The notes below the pieces were generated by a model, which was not told the DNA's origin, did not search any database, and saw nothing but the letters and a program-made list of their open reading frames with translations. Positions 47,651-60,648 of a stretch of 64,000 nucleotides of DNA are shown here, piece by piece. The DNA is taken from positions 4,490,834-4,554,833 of the forward strand of contig JAQFVV010006270.1 of assembly GCA_028023455.1 (NCBI GenBank). Reading direction: 5' to 3'. A program made the position numbers and the translations under genes. Position 1 is the first letter of the stretch. Each line of letters begins with the position of its first letter. This stretch comes from Epiperipatus broadwayi (lineage: Eukaryota; Onychophora; Udeonychophora; Euonychophora; Peripatidae).

Positions 47651-50400
47651 CCACAAAGATTCATTATTGCATAATTCCTGAAATCATCCCCCCCCTGTTT
47701 TAAACCCAGACTAATTTAAAATTAAAATAACCATATTCTTGCTTTCATTAGCATCCATAAAAATTTTAATCCAAAATTGATTGTGTGAATATATTGTATA
47801 TATTTTAAAATGTAATATTAATATTTTTTGTTGTACATGACTAAAATTTATTTTTAATTTTGTACTGAATGAAATTTGTTCCTTTTTTGTTCTTAGTTTT
47901 TATATTTTTTTACATTTGTGATAAATACAACTATCATCTTGAATATGGCAGAAACAAATTCTGAGATTATTGAATTAAAGTTGAGGAAATAAATATTTTT
48001 GACTTAAAAACCTTCGATCATAAAAAGTTGATTATTGATTATACAATGTGCGAAAATAATTTTTTAAAACTTCCATTTAATTTACATATAAATCAAGCTA
48101 TGTGTATTTAATAATTATGATAATGGATATTTTAATTGTAAAAATAATTAGCATTAATACAAATTTTTAATCCGAAATTGATATTTTAAGTTAACAAATA
48201 CATTTTAACATTTATTATTAACTCTTGCTTGACAAGTGTACCATGTCCTCATAGTCAACTTTAAATATCCCTCTTGTGACTATTTGTAGCTCTATTTTGC
48301 TATCTAAAACAATATTGACTTAATTAAACAAATCTGAAGATGTCAGCATTTTACAAATAAATTGCTGACTCTCCATACTTATGCTGATTCTCAATTTAAA
48401 AAAGCACTTGCAAGAACTTTAAGTATATTCTATTTTTGTATTAGATTTTGAAAATTAAAAATTTTTCATAATTATTTACATATTCATAATTATTTTTCAC
48501 AATATACTGATTTAATTTTTTTTTTAAATACTGTAATCAGATTTAGATTTTTATTTTAAAATATTTACTTTTAAAAGACAAGAAAAATCAATAAAGTTTG
48601 GCATTGCAATTAGTAAGTCAAGAGAAGTCACTAACATTTAGCAACCTCAACTTGTAATTGGCTGAAAAAAAATGTTTTGTATTTATCAGCAATTTCTTTT
48701 TCCTTCCTTTTTTTTACAGTTACAAATATTATTTCAAATTTAAAATCAAATTTTGTTAGTTTTAAATAATCTAAACATTAATTTATCCAATCTTTACAAA
48801 TTAAATTAAAAGGGATTCTGATTATTTTACATTAATATTTTTATGAATAAAATTGTAATTAACAAATAAAATAATAATATAATTGAAGCTGTCAATACAG
48901 ATTTATAACTAATGAATAAGAAAAATAGTAATTTAAAATAATTTGTCAATAACTGATGAATAAAAATAAGGACATTTAAAAGATTAATGCACTTTCTTAT
49001 TGTATATGATCAAAATATGTTTTTGATTATTTATTACAATAAATGAAACTTGCATTTTTTTTGCATTTGTCACCATTAATGATGGAATCTTTTTTATTTT
49101 TGATATGTCATAAATGACAGCAGTGATTGTCTTGCAAAGATACTGGATGAAAATTAGGTAAGCACATTAATCGTATTTTAATTCTATAATCAAAACATAA
49201 TATTGTATGCTATATAATGAACAAAGTCTACAGTACTGTATATTTTTAGAGTGAATTGTGTCTTTTTATTTCTGATTGATACAGTCATTTAATGAAGTTA
49301 TTATCCAATGACATCAATTTTACAAAATGGCCACCATATTAAGAAAATGGTGGATGAAAAAAAGTTTCAAAATTTCTTTTAAAGATTGTTGTAGTAAATA
49401 ATGAATTGTAAATCAAAATAATAGATAGAAATTTATGATAATTGCTATGGTGAATCCTAACATAAAAGTCCATCATATCCCAGGTAAAGGTATATAATAA
49501 AAGCATTGAAGTGATTGACAGATTTTTTAAATAAAAAAACTTGGACATATATATATATATATTTTTAGAAGTAGGGCAATATTTTTCAAAATAAAAAATT
49601 ATGATAAAAATTATTTAATGATAAGTATTAATGCTTTTAAATTGTGAAGTTGGTAAAGACTGTGAATTCCATGGGTAGCAAAGAAAACCAATAAGTATAC
49701 TATATTAAACTTGTTCTATATTGATTTAGTTCATTAAAAACATACACAATGCATGGGAAAAAAGATGAAAAAAAGAAGAGGTTAACTATCAATAAGATAG
49801 GTTTAATCGATTACTACAATAATGAATTTATCTTGCAGCATCAAAGTGATAGAATATTCTGGGAAAAAACATCAACAATAATTTTAAAATCAATATCACC
49901 TTTGATGGAATTTTAATAATAATAAACATCATCATCATCATTATTAACAGACATAAAATCATGAATATGACCACATATACCCTCCTACATTGACTTTTAA
50001 TTGACATTTTTAGATATTCTCCTTTATAAGCCTTTTCTTTCTATAAAACTTCAACCTAATTATAGTTTTCCATTGTATTCTATCCTTACCCACATCCTCC
50101 CAATGAAAGCAATTAATATTACACCTCTTTAGAGCACCAATTCAATGAAGATGTACTCTGTAATAGTAGATTCAAACATCCACATTTAACAAGCTAATAA
50201 GCCTATTCTATCCATTAGTCTTATGATTTTGCAATTATATTTTTAGAATTTAATGGAGCATCGTTAAATGAAAAATTTCAAGTGTATTTATATTATGACA
50301 ACATGATTTCAGGTCTCAATTCCATAAAAAATTTAACAGAAAAACAATCCTACATGTAACTAATTTAGTTAAATTAGTTTAGCAGTATAATGAAATGCCT
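47651..50400. other. AT-rich DNA, no gene seen
   Basis: No gene supported. Short (TA)n at 49548-49560 and (ATC)n-like at 49926-49942. A C8 run is at about 47688-47695. Confidence 0.5.
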
Positions 50401-50417
50401 CATCTTTTTACATATTA

Positions 50418-50649
<232 letters not shown>

Positions 50650-50759
50650 ATTTCTATAATGAGAGAAAAACAAAATTTACTGTATAAGAATATAATTTAC
50701 TTTTTAAAAATTTCCAATTTAAAGCAAAAAATATAAAAAACCAACGTACTGTTGCTTTC

Positions 50760-51352
50760 ACAATAGTGAATAACTCCGTGTGTGTGTGTGTTGAATTTAA
50801 AAAAAAAAAGCAACATATTAATCTTTAATTGAGGTTTAAAGTTTATATCTGGCCTAAAGACAATCTCTAGTTTAGTAAATAATTAATGATAATCATTACT
50901 ATATTTATCTGGAGTGATTGGTGTCAAAGACGTGGGTGGAGTGTGACACTTGTAACTCAACATATAATAGATATAAACTAATCATTTTTCTTAATAAATA
51001 CTAAAAATATTACTATATCCGATGTTTCTAAATTTCCTGTTTACCCATTATTTTTATATATAATACATTCTAAAGTGAAAGATATGTAACAATTTCTTAT
51101 AGATGTATTAAAAAGTACTGATGTTTTGTTATTATTAGTGCTCAGATTAAATCAAACACAGGCTGCAATATAAAACCAAAAAAATATCAAATGAAACTAG
51201 CTGTCATAATGATTTCAAAAGGAAATTTCTCTGTTTAATCTATCATCTATTGAATTTGAATTTCAACTTAGTAGCTTGATAGTAAATAATGATATAAAGC
51301 ATTAAATCCAGCAGATCCAGATCCTAAGTTCCTTATTGATAAAAGCCATAAA
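50760..51352. other. AT-rich DNA, no gene seen
   Basis: The stretch 50818-50942 (ATTAATCTTTAATTGAGGTT, CAATCTCTAGTTTAG, GATTGGTGTCAAAG) is a diverged direct copy of 37940-38055, so it marks an unnamed interspersed repeat. Confidence 0.55.
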
Positions 51353-51640
51353 CTTATCTGGGATTTTGAATAGAATAGAACTGGATTTACCATCTAGTAT
51401 CTACTGTTTATTCAGGCTTACAATAGATGGCAGCACTGATGAAGAAATATTTAAGTTGATTTTTATTAAGTAATTTATGAAAAGAGTAATTGACGACTTA
51501 TCTGGGATTTTGAATAGAATAGAACTGGATTTACCATCTAGTATCTACTGTTTATTCAGGCTTACAATAGATGGCAGCACTGATGAAGAAATATTTAAGT
51601 TGATTTTTATTAAGTAATTTATGAAAAGAGTAATTGACGA
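51353..51640. repeat. Perfect tandem duplication, 2 x 144 bp
   Basis: 51353-51496 and 51497-51640 are identical as far as I can read. Each contains TTATTCAGGCTTACAATAG and GGCAGCACTGATGAAG. Identity across 144 bp in neutral-looking DNA implies a very recent event or an assembly artefact. Confidence 0.92.
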
Positions 51641-53064
51641 CTTATTTGCTTTCTTGAATATACTTATCTCCGGATTTTTTTTTCCTAAGTATATATCCCA
51701 TGACTCCAGGCAATTAAAAAAAAATAGCAATTCTACTTATAATTTATAAACAAAATGCACTGGTAAGAATCCATAAAAAAAAAAAAATGCAGTAATTATG
51801 ATCATTAATATTTTTTTATTACTATTACTGTCATATTTATAGTATGAATTTTTTTCTCTCTTTACAATTTTTCTCTCTTTTTTTAAGACCTCCAAGAAGG
51901 GGTCTTCAGAATGGAAATCATTCGGATGGTATGTGAGACAGAGCTTTGACAAATGACTGAAGAATGAAAACAAAAAAAAAAAGTTGCTCTTCCAGAGGTG
52001 ATAGAAATAAATCACAGTTCTAAAAAGACACATCTTTCCATGCATAAATAAGTATTTCATTTTTATTTTTGACAGCGAAACATAATGGCAGAAATTCAAT
52101 AATAGACAATAGTTATATCATTGTTGTTGTTTTTTTTTTTAATAATAATAAAAAATCATTATAGAAGTGATTAAGAATTAAAGAATGTTTGACATATTAG
52201 AGTTTAATCCCCCCCCCCTTCTTTCCTTTAAAAACTATAATACCAAACACATAATCGATTCATCTAAAATTAGGAGCATAACACAAACACGCCTCACGCA
52301 GGCTTCAGACTTTAATCTTGTCAGATGCCCTCAGCAGTTTTCTAAATATTTCAAAATCATTAGCTTTTAAAAAAATACATGTAATGTTCTTGCATAATTA
52401 ATCAATTTATTTCAATTGATAGTTTATTTAAATTTATTCAAATGACTAGTTTGAAGATAAATAAATAATTAGAAATGCCAGCATTCTGTACAATTTATAA
52501 CAACGATAATACAGTAATACTTCTGCAACAAACAAACCAGTATATGCATGCAACAACTGATATAGACAACAGGGCGAACACAATACTGCACTTATCACAG
52601 TATTTCTATTCTACACTTCACCTTCAAAGATAAAAGGTAAAGCTCAATCTTTGAATAATAATAATAAAAGACTTAAAAAATTAAAATTATATTTTTCATT
52701 TCATTTGTTAGATATAAACGGTATATAGGTATTACAATCAATATTTTCATTTATTATGTCAACATTTGAATTATATTTCTTTATTCACACGTACCCACCG
52801 AACCACAGTTATATGTTGAACTAGTTCCATTCTATAGATAAATTAGTGATTCAAAAAAAAAAAAAAAAAAATCAAATTTTATTTGCATCTTTTCAAATAC
52901 ATGTAAGTTAGTAATACACATAGGTTTTTCTATTCTCTCTCTCTTTTTTTCACAATTTTGCTAACCAACGAATCTTTTAAAATGTTTTAAGATACGGAAT
53001 TTGAGACTAAGTAATTCTATTATTTAGTCAAAAGACAGAATAACCTAACTCTTAAGAATATTTG
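51641..53064. other. AT-rich DNA, no gene seen
   Basis: C9-type run near 52210-52218 and long A/T runs. No gene supported. Confidence 0.5.
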
Positions 53065-53280
53065 GATTCTTCTAAATACATTTAATATTTACTAAGGTAA
53101 TAAGCCTAAAGCATGTGCGGTTGAAAAAGCGAAGGTAGGGACCTCTACAGGTCTTAATCACAAGCTCTTTTCTTCCAATGCGTAAGCTTATGGTTAAGAC
53201 CTGTAGAGGTCCCTACCTTCGCATTTTCAACCACACATGCTTTAGGTTTATTGCCTTAGTAAAATATTACTTATGTGCGT
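53065..53280. mobile_element. Foldback element, about 95-bp arms
   Basis: 53065-53165 and 53185-53280 are inverted copies (AGCCTAAAGCATGTG, GCGAAGGTAGGGACC, CTCTACAGGTCTTAA). A lone, diverged arm occurs at 57068-57140. Confidence 0.78.
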
Positions 53281-53389
53281 TAAATAACTTTATAACTAAA
53301 CACATTTAATAATTCAATTAAATGATAGAAACAGCTCAATGTATAACTATAAGTAAAATGGCACTATCAAACTCCCACCTCTGTCTTAA

Positions 53390-53760
53390 TGAACAATGTT
53401 TCTGTAGTGTAATTTTCACTACACCACTCTCATGCAACATAATGGTTGGCTTCTATCCTCTTTAACATCTTGTGAAAAAGATGGTGCACAATTTGTGCTG
53501 AAGGAACAACAGTTGGGCCAGAACACTATCTATATATACTGAACAATGGTAAAGATATATGTAAGAGATTATGGTCTGAACCAACTAATGATGCGAGATC
53601 AGCATGAAATGTGCATCTTGAGAATCATACAACTTCTTACATGTCTTTGGTCATACGTTCAGGATTACATCCCTTCGCAAGATATTAAAAGTGAATAGAA
53701 ACTAGTCCCTACCTTGCATGAGAATGATGTAGTGAAAATTAACTACAGAAATATTGTTCA
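53390..53760. mobile_element. TTAA-flanked TIR element (MITE)
   Basis: A 371-bp element with TIRs of about 48 bp: left TGAACAATGTTTCTGTAG, right its complement with few changes, both continuing through TTTTCACTACA and TCTCATGCAA. It is flanked on both sides by TTAA (53386-53389, 53761-53764), the target used by piggyBac-type transposases. The ends do not begin with the CCC usual for piggyBac, so family membership is open. The interior is non-coding. Confidence 0.72.
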
Positions 53761-53764
53761 TTAA

Positions 53765-54888
53765 ATGGATAATCTCTAGTTTAATGAATGACTAATAAAA
53801 ATTGTTCATATACTTTTTTCCTTCCTCTCTCTATATAGATATCCTTAAGAGAAAATTTGTGTAAAATTATGCTTTTCTTTAGAGAAATTAATATTTTGTA
53901 ATAAACAATATATATACATGAAAGCAATTTTTTGCTACATTTAAAGAATGACTGATTTTTCCATTGAATTTAAAGCATATTTGGAAATAGCTTAAAAATA
54001 AATGTCAATAAAAATTAAATTGTTAACAGATTTACCCAAAGACTCTACAGTAATGGAAATTAAATAAGAGGACAAATGTACACCCAAAGATCAACTGATA
54101 ATGCAAAACAAATCTAATGGAAGAAATAAACTGAACAATGAAAATATATTTTGATAATGCTGTTGAACATTCACTTGTTTAAATATTGAAAAAAAAAAAA
54201 CAAATCACCCGTTCCAAAACCCATATTTCAATTAAGCCAGTATTCTCAGTTGGCTTTAGTTCTCTCACACAATATTTCAGTGCTATTATTTCCCTTACAC
54301 TTAGATAAATTATAACCAATTCACATTATCAACTTCACTTTGCAAAGCTCTCTGATCTCTAGATAAAGTCTTAATTATCTAATAAAAGAGATACTCTCTA
54401 TATTTTATTCATTTTTTCAATGATATATACTTTAAGTGAATTCAAAAATGAAAAGTACCTTTATAAATTATTAGAGTACATTAAGCTTTAACATTAAATT
54501 AGTGAATTTGTTTCATGCATATGAAAGGAAGTATACTAGTTTAAGGCTAAAATTTAGCATAACCCAGACAATTATGATGATGTCTAGAGTTCAGAGGGGT
54601 TTGGAAAGCTGATAATTTGAAATGTAAAAGCAAAGATTAATTGCAAGTATTTATCAAGTTTAGTACTACAATAAAAAAGATGGTTTTTAATGTTTGATTA
54701 TGAAACATGGAGATTTAATTCTAAGATAAAATAAAAAATTACAACTAACATATGGAAGTATATTGAGAATAACAAAAAAAAAATGAATTCAAGGCCTTAA
54801 TTAAAATTAATTCTACCATGAAAGAAAGATTATATGTAAAGTCTGCTTTCAAAATTAAAGCAATTGCTAGTAATAAAATTATGGGGAA
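53765..54888. other. AT-rich DNA, no gene seen
   Basis: No gene or repeat family recognised. Confidence 0.5.
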
Positions 54889-54904
54889 AAGTAAGATGAT
54901 ATTT

Positions 54905-55002
54905 TTCCCCCCATATGTCATAGCATCGGCCGGGAGGTGAACCCGCAACAACTGTCTGCTTGCAAGGCAGTTGCGCTGACCTCTCGGCTAACAACGCTTG
55001 AC
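54905..55002 (-). mobile_element. Minimal tRNA retroposon, copy 5, with clear TSD
   Basis: The whole insertion is about 98 bp: leader GTCAA, tRNA-like body with A box (GCCGAGAGGTCAGC), anticodon loop CTTGCAA (anticodon UGC, alanine-type), a slightly enlarged region after the anticodon stem, T arm with GGGTTCACCTCCC, acceptor strand GCCGATGC, trailer TATGAC, and tail ATATGGGGGGAA. A 16-bp target-site duplication AAGTAAGATGATATTT / AAGTAAGATGACATTT (54889-54904, 55003-55018; one mismatch) proves retroposition. There is no unrelated SINE body: the element is essentially a tRNA with an extended stem and a short tail. Confidence 0.85.
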
Positions 55003-55091
55003 AAGTAAGATGACATTTGAATCATTTTTCAAACAAACTGAATGTGATGGGGAGAGTGGCAAAAGTTGAGTTTTTTAATTCAAAAAATAAT

Positions 55092-55104
55092 GGGGGGGGG
55101 GGGG
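55092..55104. repeat. G13 homopolymer
   Basis: Run of thirteen G in AT-rich DNA, the longest in the window. Confidence 0.95.
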
Positions 55105-57067
55105 CGAATTAAAACTTAAATTTAGGAATCAAAAACCTTAAAGAAAGATAGACTGAAAAATAGTAAAAGGAAAAAGTCTCAAAAAAGACAATTTGTGATT
55201 AGAGGCTTGCTACATCATTATGGAAGAGCTTGCGTTAGACATTTGTGGAGAAATAATTGCTATTAAAGTCTGTAAATAAATAATGCTAAATTATTACCTG
55301 AAGCAGCACTCTGATATATAATTAATATTATAGGTTTGTCATTTAAAAGTAGATTTAATAAGCTATTATCAAAGAAAAATATTTGAGTGTCATTAGTAAT
55401 ATAGTCATTTATCTACAGAAAATGTCATAATTGATTTAAGAATATTTTCTCCAAGTTTATCTACCCAGATATTTGTCAATGACCCTTCTTCTTAATCAAT
55501 GTATAGAATTATTTATAAATATGACTATTTCAGTAAATGAAATTGATGTGCTGTTGGTTGGCTCACTGGTAAAACACAATAGATTTTTCACTTGACATTA
55601 TTTTAAATGATCATAATTGAGTAACTATAAAATGGGATAAAAGACTTCATAGCTTAGTGGACAGATACTTCATAGATCAGTATTCTCACAAAATAAAACC
55701 ATGTCACAGTAAATGAGCTCAAAAAAGTAAACTAATTTAAATATATAATAGCAATTTTCAACATAATATTAATTATTTATAAATAGCAATCATAATACAT
55801 TTCTATAATTATAATATAATATAGTTAAAAAAATATCATCGGCCATTTGAAAATATAATAGCACCTATCATTAGGACTTAAGGTAAGAAATAATTAATGA
55901 TTTAGAAAGAAGTCTAATGCAAATAAAGATTTGCAAACGTTTATTCCTAAAAACTAAACTTCCGATTGCTGAGAATAATTGCATTCCAAACATTTTTTTT
56001 TTTTTTTAATTTTAGAAGCCTTCTTCCCTTTTAATATGACCAGTTTTAATATGATGCCACATTTCCTTGAAAATATGACTGGTCTTATATTAATTTTGGC
56101 TCCAAAAGATACCATAGGGCTTATATTCAGGGAATGTCTTATTTTTCATGTACAAAAATCTATATTCAAGTACAAAAATGTTCATTTATTCGAGAACTTC
56201 TCTTTACAGAAAGCTGTAAGATTTTTACCCCCAGGAGGCACCACAAATCCTCTCTTATACTCACCAGAATAGTTCTTCCTTTTTGCACTCAGTGAAGACT
56301 TGCGAGACAGAAATGATAACAAAAATGATTATAGTTAAGAATGGTTTGTCACAACAAACTGCATGCATAAAAATTCTGAAACTGTTTCTATATTTCATGC
56401 ATGCACATTATGTACATCCATTACAACACATGATATATTTATTGACTTATGATGATTCATATATATAACAACCATGTCCATCTGTTATCAAATACATAAC
56501 ATCATAAACACTTTGCAAATTACTTATAATAGCTCTGACTGGGTATTCCATTTTAAAACTTTTCTTTAGGAGAAGGATTAATGATTCAACTTAAGCTAAA
56601 CTTTGATTATTACAAACGCTTCCATTATTTTAATAAAGTCTTTTAGGAGGGAAAAAATGTTTACAAACGAACCACATACACCTTTACCCCACTTAGTAAA
56701 GGCAATTGGTTCCCCTAACCTCATCGTTAAGCAAGGATATCATATAAAGAACAAGTACTATGGGGAAAAAAATTGGCTGGACATTTTGTGAACAAAGAAC
56801 TTAACCTACTATATATAGTAATTTTAAAAACTTTTAATGTACATTATATACTTGTATAAATTATGTGATGTGTATTATGCACATATACACTTAAAATACG
56901 TATGGATGTATAAGAATGCAACTTTATGTAAAAAAAACACTTAAGGTTGTTCTTTCCAGCGGTCCATTCATCAATCACGAAAATATTAACTTCCAAAATG
57001 CTGTGTGTAAATGCTGAATATCTACTTTTTAATTTCAATAAAACATAAATACAATGAGTTTAATCTT
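55105..57067. other. AT-rich DNA, no gene seen
   Basis: Weak tRNA-like segments near 55552-55680 (GGCTCACTGGTAAAACAC; ATAGCTTAGTGGACAGATAC) may be SINE remnants. Open frames at 55979-56272, 56283-56468 and 56603-56791 carry no motif. Confidence 0.4.
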
Positions 57068-57140
57068 GTGTTAAGATTTATAGAGGTCCCTACTATCGCA
57101 TAGTCTTAAGGTTATAGCCTTAATTAATATATGTTACTTA
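57068..57140. repeat. Solo arm of the 53.1-kb foldback family
   Basis: TTAAGATTTATAGAGGTCCC and CATAGTCTTAAGGTTATAGC followed by a TTACTTA end match the arm sequence at 53190-53278 in order. Confidence 0.55.
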
Positions 57141-57929
57141 CATAATGAGTATGCGCTTAACAAATTATTAATTACAACTAATTATTATCGTAGAGTTAGG
57201 GGGAGAAAAACTATTCACATCTCCCCCTATTTCCTCAAATGTTTAGCAGAATTTTTCTCTTAAAAGTTTATAATCGTTTCTCTACTTATATACAACAATT
57301 TTGCCAGAAATAAATTGCGAATTTAAGAAATGTAATCAATAAAAAGTTTTGGTAAAATGATAAAAAAAAAAACACTACAAAAAATATTTTACAATTGAGA
57401 GAATAAAAAGTGCAACAATATGATCATTACAATATCATATATTTATATCTTAGTTACGGTAAATAAATTGTATAAGTTAAAATTTAATTGAAAGTATTAA
57501 AGTCTGGGTTTGTTTAGAAATGTCAAACAATTATTTTCTATATTTTGTTTGATTTTCATTAGAAAAAAGTTTATGTTAAATTTAGGAACATTTTAAACAG
57601 GCGGAAGGGATATTTTGATTATCTTTTGAATAATATAACACAAGATTTGAGAGATTGTCTTTTAATGATATATTCATTTTATTTACTCATTTAAATTTGG
57701 ATAAAGTCCAGTTCAGTGAAGTCAAAACTGGTTTTTGTAATCTTAAAAATGGAAAGCTTTCAGGTCCTGATGAAATAAATACTCGGAGAAATTTTAGAAT
57801 GCTAGCTTCAAAAATATTGAAATTTTATAGGAATATATATAACCATCAAATTGTGCCACACAATTTTAATGATGTTTTATTGTTCCAATTTTTAAAAATG
57901 GTACTGGTTAATTAGCCACAGTACATTGC

Positions 57930-58165
57930 TTGGCGGCACTGAATTTCTGCAAAAACAGAAAATTATGCCATTTATGTGGCCAAACTTATGGCTAATACAA
58001 CATTTAATGGTCGGCATGATGGCATTGTTCTCTAAGCATATGCACAGAACTAGTACGCCCAGCTTTGTGTGGGTGACACTTTATGCATAAGATCAGTAAT
58101 GACAGTTTGCTACCATTTATGGCTGGAACCTAAGGGAATAGAAATTGCAATCATGAAATATCATT
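57930..58165 (+). repeat. Insert related to the 32-kb TIR element
   Basis: GCTTGGCGGCACT, TGCAAAAACA and CATTTATGTGGCC-AACTTATGGC correspond in order to the left end of the element at 31950-33004 (CTTGATGGCATT, TGCAAAATCA, CTATTTATGCGGCCCAAGTT). It splits the RT sequence of the surrounding LINE, so it arrived later. The right end is not clear. Confidence 0.5.
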
Positions 58166-58207
58166 ATTATCCACTTCAGCAAAAATACTTTCAAGGATTT
58201 TATTAAA

Positions 58208-58380
58208 TAATACATCCAGTCTATATAGTCAAGTGATTAAGGAAACTTGGTGCAATTTTATTGAATAAGTTGCATCCAGTCATAAATGAGTGATTAAGGA
58301 GATGCAAAGTAATTTTATGGAATAAGTTGCATCCAGTCATAGACAAGTGGTTAAAGAGACTCAGTGTAATTTTAGTAAAT
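58208..58380. repeat. Tandem repeat, three units of 57-58 bp
   Basis: Units start at 58208, 58266 and 58323. Each contains GCATCCAGTCATA-like sequence, AGTG-TTAA-GA and GTAATTTTA-T-AAT. It lies within the LINE remnant and expands a piece of RT-like sequence. Confidence 0.78.
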
Positions 58381-59570
58381 CAACAAGAACTATAGACATG
58401 TTTTTTTTTTTTGTTGCCAGGTAAATGCAAAAAAAAAAAGTGATGGGAACAAAGAAGTGATTTACATGTTGTTTATATTAATTTGGTCTTTGACATTATT
58501 TGAAATCCACTAAAATGTATTTAAATGATACTGATTTTACTTGATAGAATGATAGGAAGTGATATTATCACAGGTGGAAAATCTGTCGCATTTGAAATAA
58601 AAATTGCTGTTAAACAAGTATGTGCATTTGCTTCAACATTGTTTTCAATTTTTATAATGGTTGTTTTTGGAATCGTTTAAAGGCAGCTTAATCAAACAGG
58701 AATCAAGATAAACTACAGGTCTGATGATGAAATTTTTAATTTGAATTGATTAAAAACACAAGCAAAAACTTTTTCTTCTTGGGATTTTGAATTTATAGTA
58801 TGCTGATGATTGTGTTACTTTTGATGGTTCAAAAGTCAATTTACTTTATACTAATGTTCTGAATGTAACATATAAAGACTTTGATTTATTAATTAACATT
58901 AAAAAAACTTAAATTCTTTATCAATCAGTGATGAAAAAAATATCTTCAGCAACCTTTAATTTGGATGGTTGTCAACATGAAAATACAAACCAGTTTAAAT
59001 AACTTTGAATAGTTTTATAAACCTTAAAAGTGGTCTTGGATGTCCAATGTACTGCTGCTGCCTTTAATAAGTTAAACGATCGAGTATTTCATCACCGAGA
59101 AATAACTACTGCAACTAGGTTAGTTGTACATAGAGCTGTTGCTTAACCTAATTTGTTGCATGGAAGTGAAACTTGGACATCTTATCTGCACAATATAAAG
59201 GCATTAGAAAATCTTGATTTAAGAATGTTCTAATAAAATTTTAAAAATACAATGGCAAAATCATAAACCCAATCAATATGTCCTTCAGATTGCAGGATAT
59301 GATACTACTGAGTCCAATAATGTAAACACACCTTTGTTGGATTAGACATATAAAACAAATGAACAATGGAAGACTTCTTAAGAGTACTTTATGGTGAACG
59401 TGAGCATGGTTTTCATGAGAGAGGTAGACCCTGTTTACATTATAAGGCTTATCTCAAAGACATTTTAAAGAAGTAATATCAATTGTTGTCATTGGGAAGA
59501 TATGATCCTGAATGGAACCTATCAGAGTTACAATTAGATATGTTGTTAAATACAAGAGATTTTTGACTTA

Positions 59571-60485
59571 TAACTGTGCACAATATATATATAAATTGCA
59601 ATTCTATATTAAAGGTCTATTTTCAAAACAAACATGAAAAGAAAAATCACGATGATATTGTAGCTTCTCATATTCAGACACTATTATATCAGTCATTAAA
59701 CTTGGTCACTGAGAATTACCATCAGTAATACCCTTAAAAAAATCACTTATCCATATATAATATCCAAAAGTAAAAAAATTCTGATTCTATACTAAAGTTT
59801 CATTCTCAGAACGAATTGGAGCTGAAAAAATATGGCGGCAATCTCAAATCATCCGCCAAGCCATAAAAACATGTGCTCAGAATATAATTACTTTTTTTTT
59901 AAAAATCGAATTATTAAAAAAAGCAGTTTAATCTTTATTGATTCTCAACTGAATATGAATTATATTAAATTTTTTTTTTACAATTTATGCTCAAGATGAA
60001 TCCTCAAAACATCAACGGAAAAACAATGTCAGTGTGTAAAGTCGTTTTTATATTAGAAGACAATTTTTGAAACAGTATATAAAAAGAATGCAATTTCTAT
60101 TATGAATTTTCCGCCACACATATAATGCAAAATTTCTTCATAATCAAGCAAAGGTAAGTACTAAATTATTTTATTTAATTAATTACATTTCCAAAAACAA
60201 TATTTATTAATCAATTATTATGTTTAATTTTATTAAATATATTTACATTTAATTTTTCATTAATTAATAATCATTTTATGCAAAAAGTATAAGAATATTT
60301 TTTAAATATTTTTTTTCTTTTTACTGATTAACTTTCAAATAGACCACATTTTACGAAACAACATAAACTATTAGTCAACTTTAATTGCAATATTGAATTT
60401 CTGCCACTTATCAATACAATTATTTTTTTTTATAATGAATAAAATATATATACTAAATGTAAATTTATTTTATTTTACTTACTTT
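59571..60485. other. AT-rich DNA, no gene seen
   Basis: No gene or repeat family recognised. Confidence 0.5.
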
Positions 60486-60648
60486 TTAATATATGAATTT
60501 TTTTCTACAGTACAGGCTTTTTCATACCTGTATTCCAATATGTAATATACAGGGGGTTTGAACTCAGACTTTCACATGACCTCAATTATTCATGCTATCT
60601 CATACTGCTGACACACTTGATCACATGCATGTCGAAAAGATAAATAAT

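Larger units (their letters stand above)
57655..59570 (+). mobile_element. Decayed LINE, clade not assigned, interrupted by inserts
   Basis: Plus-strand reverse-transcriptase remains in correct order: VKTGFCNLKNGKLSGPDEIN (N-terminal RT block, near 57722-57781), IVPIFKNGTG at 57879-57908 followed by a stop, SAKILSRILL near 58180-58205, the catalytic YADDCVTF (YADD at 58799-58810), a LINIKKT block, HGSETWTSYL near 59160-59190, RHIKQMNNGRLL and, after a frameshift, YGERE-GFHERGRPCLHYK ending at a stop near 59476. A foreign repeat separates IVPIFKNGTG from SAKILSRILL (57930-58165), and a three-unit tandem repeat follows. It is heavily broken. The GSETW and GRP..RYK ends are common to several non-LTR clades. 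Confidence 0.68.

Noticed and set aside
51430-51600. CTGATGAAGAAAT in the 144-bp tandem repeat as a hammerhead core
   Set aside because: There is no stem II between CTGATGA and GAAA and no stem I pairing.
53386-53764. Firm assignment to piggyBac
   Set aside because: TTAA fits but the terminal bases do not match the usual ends, and there is no transposase.
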